NCBI GenBank assembly: GCA_934330725.1 | Contig: CAKRGM010000029.1 | Coordinates: 1-30,505, forward strand | Direction of reading: 5' to 3' | Length of the DNA stretch: 30,505 bases | Source: an uncultured Lachnospiraceae bacterium | GTDB lineage: Bacteria; Bacillota; Clostridia; Lachnospirales; Lachnospiraceae | Part shown: in pieces, positions 1 to 7,912 of the stretch | How the letters are laid out: each line of letters starts with the position of its first letter | Position numbering within the stretch: the stretch's first letter is position 1 | The notes under the pieces: model-generated | Databases searched by the model: none | What the model was told of the DNA's origin: nothing | What the model saw: only the letters and a program-made list of their open reading frames with translations | Made by a program: the position numbers and the translations under genes

Positions 1-91
1 AATTTATAAGAAATGTGAAAAATATGAATCTTCCAAATTGGCAGGCTGTAAAATAAATTTACCTTTCAAAGCTGAAAGAAAGTGAATACAC

Positions 92-120
92 TTGATAAAG
101 ACAAAGTTACCGAGTATAAT
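92..120 (+). promoter_or_regulatory. Promoter for the aminotransferase pair
   Basis: A -35 box TTGATA (92-97) and a perfect -10 TATAAT (115-120) lie 17 bases apart, about 40 bases ahead of the first start codon. It is the only good sigma-A promoter before the first gene and probably also serves the hisC-like gene, which follows after a gap of only 42 bases. Confidence 0.75.
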
Positions 121-160
121 TAGCTGTATAGTGTAAAAATTGAAACGGAGGATGGTAATA

Positions 161-1357
161 ATGATAGCAGAATCAATGGTTGGACTTGTTAAGAACAGTT
201 CAGTAATCAGACAGATGTTTGAAGAAGGAAACAGACTGGCAAAGCTCTACGGAGCAGAAAATGTATATGATTTCAGCCTCGGTAATCCTAATGTACCGGC
301 ACCGGAAATCGTAAATGAATCAATTAAAGAGATAATTGATACAGAAGAATCTACATTTGTCCATGGCTATATGAGTAATTCAGGATATGAAGACGTAAGA
401 GAGACTATTGCCAGGTCTTTAAACAAGAGGTTTGATACCCATTTTGATTTTACTAATATTATTATGACAGTAGGTGCAGCCGGCGGACTTAATGTAATAT
501 TTAAAACTTTGCTTAATCCTGGTGATGAGGTAATTACATTTGCACCATTTTTTGGCGAATACAGAAATTACGCAGGCAATTACGGTGGAGAACTTGTTGT
601 GGTTTCACCTGATGTTGAGAGCTTCCAGCCAAAATTTGATGAATTTGAAGCAAAGATAACACCTAAGACAAAGGCTGTTATTATAAATAATCCAAATAAT
701 CCTACAGGTGTTGTTTACTCAGAAGAAACAATAAAGAAGCTTGCAGCAATAATGGAGAAAAAGCAGGAAGAATACAATACACAGATATTCCTTATCGCTG
801 ATGAGCCATACAGGGAACTGGCATATGACGGAGTGGAGGTTCCATATCTTACAAAGTATTATAATAATACTATTGTTGGATATTCTTTTAGTAAGTCACT
901 TTCACTGCCAGGTGAAAGAATCGGATATCTTGTTATACCTGATGAACTTGCAGATGCGGAAGACACTAAGGCAGCAGCCAGTGTTGCAACAAGAATTTTG
1001 GGATTTGTAAATGCTCCATCACTTATGCAGAGGGCAGTTGCAAAGAGTATTGATGCCAAAGTAAATGTTGAAGCCTATGATAAGAACCGTAAAGCTTTAT
1101 ATGAAGGCTTAAAGGAACTTGGTTTTGAATGTATTAAACCTGAGGGCGCATTTTATCTTTTTGTCAAATCACCTGTTGAAGATGAGACTGTATTCTGTGA
1201 TATAGCAAAGAAGTATAATGTGCTGATTGTTCCGGGTTCTTCATTTGGATGTGCGGGATATGTAAGAATGGCATATTGTGTATCATATGAAACGATAGTT
1301 AATTCAATGCCACAGTTTGCAAAAATTGCGCAGGAACTTAATGTAACTAAAAAATAA
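161..1357 (+). CDS. Class I/II PLP-dependent aminotransferase (aspartate/aromatic type)
   Basis: This 398-aa fold-type I aminotransferase moves an amino group between an amino acid and a 2-oxo acid in the cytoplasm. Visible motifs are the NNPNNPTG substrate-loop block, the DEPYRELAYDG block containing the cofactor-binding Asp and Tyr, and SFSKSLSLPGERIGY with the Schiff-base lysine. The ATG at 161 is chosen because CGGAGG (146-151) sits 9 bases upstream; an in-frame TTG at 140 would place that ribosome site inside the gene. Length is normal for the aspartate aminotransferase family. It lies just ahead of a second aminotransferase and probably shares its mRNA. The substrate cannot be read from sequence; aspartate, aromatic or branched amino acids are all possible. 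Confidence 0.9.
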   Translation: MIAESMVGLVKNSSVIRQMFEEGNRLAKLYGAENVYDFSLGNPNVPAPEIVNESIKEIIDTEESTFVHGYMSNSGYEDVRETIARSLNKRFDTHFDFTNIIMTVGAAGGLNVIFKTLLNPGDEVITFAPFFGEYRNYAGNYGGELVVVSPDVESFQPKFDEFEAKITPKTKAVIINNPNNPTGVVYSEETIKKLAAIMEKKQEEYNTQIFLIADEPYRELAYDGVEVPYLTKYYNNTIVGYSFSKSLSLPGERIGYLVIPDELADAEDTKAAASVATRILGFVNAPSLMQRAVAKSIDAKVNVEAYDKNRKALYEGLKELGFECIKPEGAFYLFVKSPVEDETVFCDIAKKYNVLIVPGSSFGCAGYVRMAYCVSYETIVNSMPQFAKIAQELNVTKK

Positions 1358-1399
1358 TAATGAAACTGAGGAATAATACATAACCAGATAGGAGCATAT

Positions 1400-2452
1400 A
1401 TGAGCAGTTGGAAAGATAATGTAAGAACAGTTGAACCGTATGTACCTGGCGAACAGCCTAAGATATCAAATGTTGTCAAGCTTAACACTAATGAGAATCC
1501 ATATCCGCCAACGCCGGAAATAAAGAAAATATCACAGGATTTTGTGCTGGATGATTTAAGATTGTATCCTGATCCTGAAGTTACTGATCTTGTAACAGCA
1601 CTGGCAGAGTATTATGGATTTAATAAGAATCAGGTTTTTGTAGGTGTCGGATCTGATGATGTTTTATCAATGTGTTTTCTGACATTTTTTAATTCAGACA
1701 AACCGATACTGTTTCCGGATATAAGTTACTCATTTTACAGTGTATGGGCTGATTTATACAGGATTCCTTATGAAATGCAGAAGTTAGATGATGATTTTAA
1801 CATTGTGCCACAGGATTATTATAAAGAAAATGGCGGAGTGGTATTTCCTAACCCGAATGCACCAACAGGAAGACTGTTAGGGCTTGATGCTATTGAAGAT
1901 ATTATAATGCATAATCAGGATGTGGTTGTAATTGTCGATGAGGCCTATATAGATTTTGGAGGTATATCTGCGATAGATTTTGTTAATAAATACAATAATG
2001 TTCTTGTTGTACAGACATTTTCAAAGTCACGTTCAATGGCCGGTATGAGAATAGGATATGCATTCGGAAGTCCGGAACTTATAAAGGCGTTAAATGATGT
2101 TAAGTTTTCATTTAACTCATATACAATGAGCAGATTGGCAATTGCATATGGTGTTGCTGCTGTTAAGGATGATGCATATTTTAAAGAATGTACAGACAGG
2201 ATAATAAAGACACGTAAGAATGCAGAGACAAGACTCGAACAGCTTGGTTTTACATTTCCAAGGTCATCATCAAACTTTATTTTTGTAACTCATAAGAGTA
2301 TGGATGCTAATACGATATTTGAGGAACTTAAGAAACGTAATATATTTGTAAGACATTTTAATCAGCCGCGTATTGATAATTATCTTAGAATTACAATTGG
2401 TACTGATGAGCAGATGGAAAAACTTTACAGCGCTTTAGAAGAGATATTGTAA
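1400..2452 (+). CDS. hisC: Histidinol-phosphate aminotransferase-like protein
   Basis: This 350-aa PLP enzyme matches the HisC family. It has the N-terminal LNTNENPYPPTP block, FPNPNAPTG, VIVDEAYIDF with the cofactor-binding Asp, and TFSKSRSMAGMRIGYA with the PLP lysine. HisC makes histidinol phosphate from imidazole acetol phosphate in histidine synthesis, and some relatives transaminate aromatic oxo acids instead. The start follows AGGAG (1390-1394) by 5 bases. No other his gene is nearby; the neighbour is another aminotransferase. This may therefore be a stray hisC or an aromatic aminotransferase of the same family. The family call is firm, the exact substrate less so. Confidence 0.85.
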   Translation: MSSWKDNVRTVEPYVPGEQPKISNVVKLNTNENPYPPTPEIKKISQDFVLDDLRLYPDPEVTDLVTALAEYYGFNKNQVFVGVGSDDVLSMCFLTFFNSDKPILFPDISYSFYSVWADLYRIPYEMQKLDDDFNIVPQDYYKENGGVVFPNPNAPTGRLLGLDAIEDIIMHNQDVVVIVDEAYIDFGGISAIDFVNKYNNVLVVQTFSKSRSMAGMRIGYAFGSPELIKALNDVKFSFNSYTMSRLAIAYGVAAVKDDAYFKECTDRIIKTRKNAETRLEQLGFTFPRSSSNFIFVTHKSMDANTIFEELKKRNIFVRHFNQPRIDNYLRITIGTDEQMEKLYSALEEIL

Positions 2453-2504
2453 ATTCAACAAAGATATACCGGTAATCGGTACACAGTTGTATATAACAGT
2501 ATGT

Positions 2505-2537
2505 CTGAAATTAATATAGATAACTGAAATTAATATA
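2505..2537 (+). repeat. 14-base tandem direct repeat before queH
   Basis: CTGAAATTAATATA occurs twice (2505-2518 and 2524-2537) with a 19-base period, ending a few bases before the queH ribosome site. It looks like a local duplication in the leader or promoter region. A TTGTAT (2487-2492) could serve as a -35 box with weak AT-rich -10 candidates inside the first copy. Confidence 0.8.
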
Positions 2538-2554
2538 TATGAGATGAGGTTTTT

Positions 2555-3175
2555 ATGGCTGTTACTTTTGAGGGCAGAAATTTTCAGAAAGAACTGGACA
2601 AAAAACTTATGCAGATAAAAGCCGCGGGTGAAGTACCGCGGCTTCTTCTTCACAGCTGCTGTGCACCGTGCAGCAGTTATGTCATTGAATATCTGTCACA
2701 GTATTTTAGAATCACAGTATTTTATTATAATCCTAATATATCAATGCGTGAGGAATATTTAAAAAGAGTTGAAGAAGAGAAACGTTTTATAAGAGAATTT
2801 CCTGCAAAATACAAAGTCGATTTTATTGAAGGAGTTTATGATACTGAGAATTTCTATAAAAATGTAAAAGGATATGAAAATTGCAAAGAGGGCGGTGAGC
2901 GCTGCTTTATCTGCTATGAGATGAGGCTTAGAAAGACTGCAAAGATGGCTAAAGAGGGAGCCTATGATTATTTTACAACGACGCTTACGATAAGTCCGCT
3001 GAAGAAAAGTGCAAAACTAAATGAAATAGGATATAACCTGTCAAAGGAGTATGGAATAGAATATCTGTTATCTGATTTTAAAAAGAAGGAAGGGTATAAA
3101 CGTTCCATAGAACTGTCAAAGGAGTATAACCTGTACAGACAGAACTATTGTGGATGTATATATTCACGTAGATGA
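2555..3175 (+). CDS. queH: Epoxyqueuosine reductase QueH
   Basis: This 206-aa protein is a QueH (former DUF208) epoxyqueuosine reductase, which performs the last step of queuosine synthesis on tRNA in organisms lacking QueG. Family hallmarks are LLLHSCCAPCSS near residue 30 with paired cysteines, the YYNPNI block, the ERCFICYEMRLRKTA block with two more cysteines, TTTLTISPLKKS, and a final YCGCIYS. These cysteines hold an iron-sulfur cluster and metal in characterised relatives. The start follows GATGAGG closely. No other queuosine gene is visible here, and no preQ1-like riboswitch was recognised upstream. Confidence 0.93.
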   Translation: MAVTFEGRNFQKELDKKLMQIKAAGEVPRLLLHSCCAPCSSYVIEYLSQYFRITVFYYNPNISMREEYLKRVEEEKRFIREFPAKYKVDFIEGVYDTENFYKNVKGYENCKEGGERCFICYEMRLRKTAKMAKEGAYDYFTTTLTISPLKKSAKLNEIGYNLSKEYGIEYLLSDFKKKEGYKRSIELSKEYNLYRQNYCGCIYSRR

Positions 3176-3216
3176 ATATGCTAATGAATACATTAATAAA
3201 CACCAGGATAAACACG

Positions 3217-3246
3217 TTGATAAAAAAACAGCCGGTATGTTATACT
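3217..3246 (+). promoter_or_regulatory. Promoter with long leader before the LiaF-like gene
   Basis: TTGATA (3217-3222) and TATACT (3241-3246) are 18 bases apart, and a TG one base before the -10 gives an extended -10. Initiation near 3253 would leave about 158 bases of untranslated leader before the ATG at 3411. Confidence 0.65.
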
Positions 3247-3286
3247 GATAAAAACTGGCTGAAAAAATAACAAAATACATTTTAAT

Positions 3287-3397
3287 ACAGTTTCATATGC
3301 ATATGGCTGTTTGTGTAGCAGACGCCACAAATAGTACTTACCGCAAAGCGCGTTTTCAGGTCCGGTTTGCGGTTGTTTTGATATAAAGCGTCGGCAG
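3287..3397 (+). promoter_or_regulatory. Structured 5' leader (candidate cis-regulatory RNA)
   Basis: Three paired elements are visible. The first is a 12-base palindrome, CATATGCATATG (3294-3305), clamped by ACAG/CTGT. The second is an outer helix GACGC (3321-3325) with GCGTC (3388-3392), extended by GC/GC across a mismatch. The third is an inner 8-bp helix ACCGCAAA (3340-3347) with TTTGCGGT (3366-3373), followed by TGTTTT. The nested shape ends a few bases before the GGAG at 3401-3404. I do not recognise a known riboswitch class. It could also be an intrinsic terminator or attenuator because the inner helix is followed by a T-rich stretch. Confidence 0.5.
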
Positions 3398-3410
3398 AAT
3401 GGAGATTAAT

Positions 3411-4037
3411 ATGGCAAAAAAGTTTAAAAAAGCTGTTATTGGAATTGGTGCTTTAGCAGTAGCAGGTAAGGTTGGATATAATAAGTATAAGACAATAAAG
3501 GAAAAGTTTGCGAAGGAAGAAAATGACAGCGCAGATCTTGAAGTAAAAAAATACACTGCTTTCTTTACAAAAAAAACTGTTGAAATAGAAGACGAAGAAT
3601 TTAACGGATGTGATGTGAAGTCAGTTGCATCTAATATGGTGCTTGACCTTGGTCTGGCCAGGTTTGATAAGGATGTTTATATTAATTTTGAAAGTACAGC
3701 AGGATGTCTTAAGATAATTCTTCCAGAAGGGGTAAATGTTACATGTGATATTGAAAAGGCAGCAAGCAATGTCAAGAATCTTGTAGACAATGTAGAGGAA
3801 GAAGATATTCATACTGTATATATTATAGGAAAGTCCGTTTGTAGCAGTATAGAAGTAATTCCGGTTAATTTTTATGTAGATGACGAAAATGATTACGAAG
3901 ATACAGCTGTGGATGAATGTGAAAATAATGCGGAAAACACTGCAAATGCAGAAGAAAACAAAATAGATATAGATATTGTTGATGGTGACGAGACCGATAA
4001 GAAAAATGCAGATGAGGATGCTGTAAGTGAAGTATAG
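3411..4037 (+). CDS. LiaF-like protein with acidic C-terminal tail
   Basis: This 208-aa protein has a basic, glycine-rich hydrophobic N-terminus (KKFKKAVIGIGALAVAGK) that may touch the membrane. The middle of about 110 residues alternates beta-strand blocks such as EFNGCDVKSVASNMVLDLG and GCLKIILPEGVNVTCDI. These resemble the C-terminal beta-helical domain of LiaF-type cell-envelope stress proteins. The last 50 residues are almost all Asp, Glu, Asn and Ala, probably a disordered acidic tail. ATG 3411 is preferred over ATG 3399 because GGAG (3401-3404) lies 6 bases before it. The gene overlaps the next by 11 bases, implying coupled translation. No LiaR or LiaS partner is adjacent. The LiaF likeness is by pattern only. 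Confidence 0.6.
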   Translation: MAKKFKKAVIGIGALAVAGKVGYNKYKTIKEKFAKEENDSADLEVKKYTAFFTKKTVEIEDEEFNGCDVKSVASNMVLDLGLARFDKDVYINFESTAGCLKIILPEGVNVTCDIEKAASNVKNLVDNVEEEDIHTVYIIGKSVCSSIEVIPVNFYVDDENDYEDTAVDECENNAENTANAEENKIDIDIVDGDETDKKNADEDAVSEV

Positions 4038-4695
4038 GGATAAAATAGTGCAATATTTTGACAGTTTGCCGCAGGATGCCGTTGTGTCGGCTAATGAACT
4101 GTATTCCGAGAATTTTTCAAAAATGACACAGTCGGCATTTTTTAAGGCAATGGAAAGACTTGTACACGATAAAACTCTGGTACGTATTTCAAAAGGCATG
4201 TATGCGAAGTCTTATGGAAAAGATGAGCAGATTTTAAATTATTATTTTGGTGAGAATAATGCTAATGGAATGTATATTGGATATAAGCTTTATGTAAAAT
4301 ATGGAATTACTGATGTAACAGATAAAAACATTGAGTTATATTCAAATATATGTGCAAAAGCCAGTACAACTATTGGCAACATCCGTATAAAAAGAATACC
4401 GGTTGAGTTGAATTTTGAAAATACCAAAGTAATTGAGGCACTTGAAATATTAAAAAATTATAATTCCATAGAGGGCCTTAATAAAACTAAATTTGCACGG
4501 TATGCAAGGCAGTTTGCGTTAAGCTATAATGATGAGGCGGCTGTATATGTACTTAAAAATGTACATTATAAAAAGTGTACTATTGCATTTCTTAAGAAAA
4601 TCGTTGATATGTACAAACAGGAAAATACGTTGCAGCAGTTTTTAAGCTATGCATCCGACTATAAAGTTCCACCGGTACAAAGGGTTGCGCGTTAG
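4027..4695 (+). CDS. AbiEi/DUF6088-like winged-helix protein
   Basis: The 222-aa product begins with a winged-helix-like region of about 65 residues (RDKIVQYFDSLPQDAVVSA through SAFFKAMERLVHDKTLVRI and SKGMYAK). That is the layout of the antitoxin domain of AbiEi-type proteins and of DUF6088. In type IV toxin-antitoxin systems AbiEi represses its operon and blocks the nucleotidyltransferase toxin AbiEii. A second domain (about residues 75-222) has GMYIGYKLYVKYGIT and IRIKRIPVELNFENTK, also seen in that family. The start is GTG at 4027, supported by GAGG (4014-4017) 9 bases upstream. It overlaps the LiaF-like gene, and no toxin gene follows. It could be a solitary regulator. Confidence 0.65.
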   Translation: MKYRDKIVQYFDSLPQDAVVSANELYSENFSKMTQSAFFKAMERLVHDKTLVRISKGMYAKSYGKDEQILNYYFGENNANGMYIGYKLYVKYGITDVTDKNIELYSNICAKASTTIGNIRIKRIPVELNFENTKVIEALEILKNYNSIEGLNKTKFARYARQFALSYNDEAAVYVLKNVHYKKCTIAFLKKIVDMYKQENTLQQFLSYASDYKVPPVQRVAR

Positions 4696-4714
4696 ATAGT
4701 GAGGTATTTGTTTT

Positions 4715-5251
4715 ATGAAAAAAATAATGATTGCATCAGATATACATGGTTCTGCATATTACTGCAGAAAAATGCTTGAGAGGTATAATGAGGAAAAGCC
4801 GGACAGACTGGTTCTTTTAGGAGACATATTATACCATGGCCCGCGTAATGATCTTCCGGAAGAATATGCGCCAAAAGAAGTAATTGCAATGCTTAATCCG
4901 CTGCGTAACAAAATAATATGTGTAAGAGGAAACTGTGATACTGAAGTTGATCAGATGGTGCTTGATTTTAACGTTCTTGAAGAACAGGCATGTCTGTTTA
5001 TTAATGATAAGACACTTGTACTTGCACATGGACATAAGCTTGATGAAAAGAATATTCCTGCATTATGTGAAGGAGATTATCTGATTTGCGGACATACACA
5101 TGTTCCGTGTTATAAACAGATGGATGGATATACATATCTTAATCCGGGTTCGGTATCAATTCCAAAAGAAGGAAGTGCCCATAGTTATATGATATTTACT
5201 GACAAGTTCTATTGGAAGGATTTAAACGGAAAAGTTTATATGTCATATTAA
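4715..5251 (+). CDS. yfcE: YfcE/MJ0936-type metallophosphodiesterase
   Basis: This 178-aa calcineurin-like phosphoesterase carries the full metal-binding set: SDIHG at the N-terminus, GDILYHGPRND, GNCD, LAHGH and CGHTHV. YfcE-type enzymes cut small phosphodiesters with two metal ions, and the natural substrate is unknown. Length matches the family. It begins 19 bases after the AbiEi-like gene and may be on the same transcript. GTGAGG near 4699-4704 is the ribosome site. No motif is missing, so activity is expected. Confidence 0.9.
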   Translation: MKKIMIASDIHGSAYYCRKMLERYNEEKPDRLVLLGDILYHGPRNDLPEEYAPKEVIAMLNPLRNKIICVRGNCDTEVDQMVLDFNVLEEQACLFINDKTLVLAHGHKLDEKNIPALCEGDYLICGHTHVPCYKQMDGYTYLNPGSVSIPKEGSAHSYMIFTDKFYWKDLNGKVYMSY

Positions 5252-5373
5252 ATAATCACATTTTTTTATACATTTTTAATTGATTTTGAAAATATGTATG
5301 GTAGAGTAATGGTAGGTTTTGAGTATATACTTACTATTTTATAGAAAGGTGCGGTTATTCGCGGATTGCAGAT

Positions 5374-5778
5374 ATGGGGAATTTTAAAGAGCGTATTGCA
5401 AGATTTATGTATGGACGTTATGGTGCAGACCAGTTATCTAAAGTGTTAACTTATGCCACCATGATTTTTCTGCTGATATCCATATTTAGACCTAAGTCTA
5501 TATTTTTTATAATTGCATTAGTAATGCTTATATATAATTATTTCAGAATGTTCTCAAAGAATATTTCAAAGAGACATAGCGAAAATGAGGCATATTTAAG
5601 ATTTAAATACAAGGTGATTGGCAGATTCAATAATTTTAAACTTCGGCTTAGAGACAAGAAAACACACAGGATATTTAAGTGCCCTGGATGTTCACAAAAA
5701 ATCAGGGTCCCTAAGGGAAAAGGAAAAATTCTTATAAAGTGTCCTAAATGCAGAATAGAATTCACAAGGAAAAGCTGA
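5374..5778 (+). CDS. Membrane protein with C-terminal zinc ribbon
   Basis: This 134-aa protein has an amphipathic basic N-terminus, two predicted membrane helices in one hairpin (about residues 25-60: YATMIFLLISIF and IFFIIALVMLIY), a basic linker, and a zinc ribbon with two CxxC pairs (FKCPGCSQKIRVP and IKCPKCRIEF). The ribbon would lie in the cytoplasm. The start codon has no good ribosome site; AAAGGTG lies about 25 bases upstream, so the start is less certain. Immediately after the TGA stop, a shift of +1 at AAAA (5770-5773) opens 39 more codons, to the TAG at 5888-5890, rich in Ala, Gly and Lys. Function unknown. Confidence 0.75.
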   Translation: MGNFKERIARFMYGRYGADQLSKVLTYATMIFLLISIFRPKSIFFIIALVMLIYNYFRMFSKNISKRHSENEAYLRFKYKVIGRFNNFKLRLRDKKTHRIFKCPGCSQKIRVPKGKGKILIKCPKCRIEFTRKS

Positions 5779-5827
5779 TAGAGCTGGCAAAGGCGGTAAA
5801 GCTGACAAAGCTGGAAAAGTTGGCAAA
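5774..5827 (+). repeat. Six-copy 9-nt minisatellite encoding Ala-Gly-Lys in the +1 frame
   Basis: Six consecutive 9-base units can be read: GCTGATAGA, GCTGGCAAA, GGCGGTAAA, GCTGACAAA, GCTGGAAAA, GTTGGCAAA. The first unit contains the TGA stop of the zinc-ribbon gene. In the frame one base later the units read ADR, AGK, GGK, ADK, AGK, VGK, followed by a further open stretch to TAG at 5888-5890. Confidence 0.85.
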
Positions 5828-5892
5828 GCAAAGGATACAGGGAAAACGGCACAGCATATTTTTGACATTATAATTACAGATGGCAGATAGAG

Positions 5893-5929
5893 AATCCGGG
5901 GGTAGATTACATGTACCCCGGATTTTTTA
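5893..5929 (+). terminator. Intrinsic terminator after the zinc-ribbon gene
   Basis: AATCCGGGG pairs with CCCCGGATT, with one bulged G and extra TA pairs toward the loop, and is followed directly by a T run (5923-5928). It begins three bases after the TAG that ends the +1-frame extension, consistent with termination of that transcript. Confidence 0.88.
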
Positions 5930-6025
5930 TTATAGTCTGAGTGTGTTGGGAAATTATTCGGATTTCTATCATACCCGCTTATAGTCTGAATCTGCCGGGA
6001 GATAATTTCAGGATAGAAATATGCA
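5929..6025 (+). repeat. Imperfect ~50-base direct repeat
   Basis: Two copies start TTATAGTCTGA (5930-5940 and 5979-5989). They continue in parallel as GTGTGTTGGGAAATTATT and ATCTGCCGGGAGATAATT, then diverge. Together they fill most of the spacer before the protease gene. Function not evident; possibly a duplicated regulator site. Confidence 0.55.
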
Positions 6026-6090
6026 TTTTATCCGGAAACAATATATAAAATGTATAAACAGTTTTATATATCGGAGAAATAAATTAATAT

Positions 6091-7857
6091 ATGGATGATC
6101 AGAAAATTGAAAATCTTCTGAATATCAGTATGCAGGTAACTGATGAGGAGCGACAGCTTTCACCGGACCTTCAGGCAGGGTATGATAATATCAGTAAAAC
6201 ATGGGAAGTAATTGTAAAATATGTAGCAGATATCGATTCTCTTATGGATAAATACAGCGGTATTATTATAAAGCCATTATTAAATAATTATGCTATTATT
6301 AAAGCACCGGAAAATCTGATAAATGCCATAGCTTCAGAAAAAAATATTGAATATATGGAAAAGCCAAAGAATTTATATTTCCAGCTGAGACAGGGAAAAT
6401 CAGCATCCTGTATAAATGTGCTTCAGAGTAATCCGACAGGTGGTAAAATAAGAGACTTTGAAAATGTATATGACAGTATACAGGGTGCTGTTTATGATGT
6501 TTCTTATGGTACTGATAATCTGTTTGGCAACGGGGTTATAGTGGCTGTTATTGATACGGGAATAAATGCATATGACAGCGAATTCAGGAACAATGACGGT
6601 ACAACACGTATCCTTAACATCTGGGATCAGACCACCGGTGAAGAATATGACAGGGAAATGATAAATGATGCATTGACACATGCAGACAGGGCGGGCGGCC
6701 CGGTGGAAATACCGGGAAAAGATATAGTTGGTCATGGAACATCTGTTGCGGTTATAGCCTGTGGAAACAGTGGAGTGGCGTCAGGGGCGGATATAATAGC
6801 GGTAAAACTTGCGTTGGCAGAAAAAGATTCATTTCCAAGGACAACTCAGCTTATGGAAGCCGTAAATTATGTTTATCTGAAAGCTTTGGAGTATAACAGG
6901 CCTATAGCAGTAAATATAAGCTTTGGAAATAATTATGGTGATCATACAGGCAACTCCCTGCTCGAAAGATTTTTTAATGATATGCTTGTGATAACTAAAA
7001 GTGTCATATGCGTTGGAATGGGAAATGAAGGTACAGGAATAACACATACAGCAGGCTATCTTTCAGATTCAGTTGAAAAGGAAGTGGAAATTGCAGTAGG
7101 AATGTACCAGACATCGATAAATATTCAGATATGGAAAGAGTATAGTGATGATTTTAACATAGAAATAATTTCGCCTGCAGGACAGAATCTTGGGAGCATT
7201 AGAAAATATAGCGGGGTGAACAGGATAAGCGGACCGCAGACCCGTATTTTAACATATTACGGGCAGCCTTCACCATATAACACAAGGCAGGAAATATATT
7301 TTGATATGATTCCGGAGGCAGAAGGCGGTTATATACAGCCCGGTATATGGCGTCTCAGACTGGTACCTGTGGATATTGTTTCTGGAAGATTTGACATGTG
7401 GCTTCCGGATACGGCAGCATTAAACAGCACAACCGGTTTTTTAGAACCAGACAGTGCACTTACATTTACGATTCCATCTACGGCATCTGATGTGATTTCA
7501 GTTGGCGCTTATGATTCCCGTACTAAGATTCCTGCAGCATTTTCCGGCAGAGGATATGTTGCACGGACAGGAGCAGGAATTATTGCAAAACCTGAGATTG
7601 TTGCACCGGGAGTTGATATTTTGATAGGGAATACAAGAAGAGTAACAGGGACTTCGTTTGCAACACCATTTGTTACAGGTGGTGCTGCACTTCTTATGGA
7701 ATGGGGAATTATCCGTGGAAATGATTTATACTTATACGCAGACAAAGTAAAAGCATATCTCATAAAAGGTGCCAGACATCTTCCGGGATTTGATGAATGG
7801 CCAAATCCGTATACAGGATGGGGAACACTTTGCGTGTCGGAAAGTATACCGGGGTAA
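6091..7857 (+). CDS. Subtilisin-like S8 serine protease (Csp-like)
   Basis: This 588-aa protease has a complete catalytic triad: Asp155 in AVIDTG, His215 in GHGTSVA and Ser522 in GTSFATP. Residues 1 to about 100 look like a propeptide-type region (NYAIIKAPENLINAIASEK), and about 250 residues of beta-rich sequence separate His from Ser. This matches the clostridial CspA/B/C group, which carries a jelly-roll insert. Csp proteins act in spore germination in Clostridium, but many gut Lachnospiraceae have paralogues of unknown role. No signal peptide is visible. A 10-bp AT hairpin (6041-6050 with 6062-6071) sits just before the GGAG at 6073-6076. It is flanked by unrelated genes and is probably a single-gene unit. 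Confidence 0.9.
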   Translation: MDDQKIENLLNISMQVTDEERQLSPDLQAGYDNISKTWEVIVKYVADIDSLMDKYSGIIIKPLLNNYAIIKAPENLINAIASEKNIEYMEKPKNLYFQLRQGKSASCINVLQSNPTGGKIRDFENVYDSIQGAVYDVSYGTDNLFGNGVIVAVIDTGINAYDSEFRNNDGTTRILNIWDQTTGEEYDREMINDALTHADRAGGPVEIPGKDIVGHGTSVAVIACGNSGVASGADIIAVKLALAEKDSFPRTTQLMEAVNYVYLKALEYNRPIAVNISFGNNYGDHTGNSLLERFFNDMLVITKSVICVGMGNEGTGITHTAGYLSDSVEKEVEIAVGMYQTSINIQIWKEYSDDFNIEIISPAGQNLGSIRKYSGVNRISGPQTRILTYYGQPSPYNTRQEIYFDMIPEAEGGYIQPGIWRLRLVPVDIVSGRFDMWLPDTAALNSTTGFLEPDSALTFTIPSTASDVISVGAYDSRTKIPAAFSGRGYVARTGAGIIAKPEIVAPGVDILIGNTRRVTGTSFATPFVTGGAALLMEWGIIRGNDLYLYADKVKAYLIKGARHLPGFDEWPNPYTGWGTLCVSESIPG

Positions 7858-7883
7858 ATGCCCTCAAATAACATAAATTATCG

Positions 7884-7912
7884 TTGTATAAATATGTAAA
7901 ATGTGGTATGGT
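7884..7912 (+). promoter_or_regulatory. Probable promoter of the 7TM gene
   Basis: TTGTAT (7884-7889) and TATGGT (7907-7912) are separated by 17 bases in the spacer after the protease gene. The -10 box is imperfect, so confidence is moderate. Confidence 0.5.

Noticed and set aside
2453..2554. preQ1 riboswitch before queH
   Set aside because: No short C-rich hairpin with an A-rich tail of the preQ1 type could be found.
3228..3264. Imperfect hairpin CAGCCGGT/ACTGGCTG as a terminator
   Set aside because: On the plus strand it is followed by A, not T. A U tail exists only on the minus strand, where no gene needs it, and the region overlaps the promoter.
3355..3365. TCAGGTCCGG resembles a piece of SRP RNA
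   Set aside because: Only ten bases match; the following GAAGGAAGCA block and the partner helix are missing.
3621..4199. Minus-strand open frame of 192 codons
   Set aside because: It is opposite the acidic-tailed gene and the AbiEi-like gene, both of which have good starts; its sequence is the complement of the Asp/Glu-rich tail.
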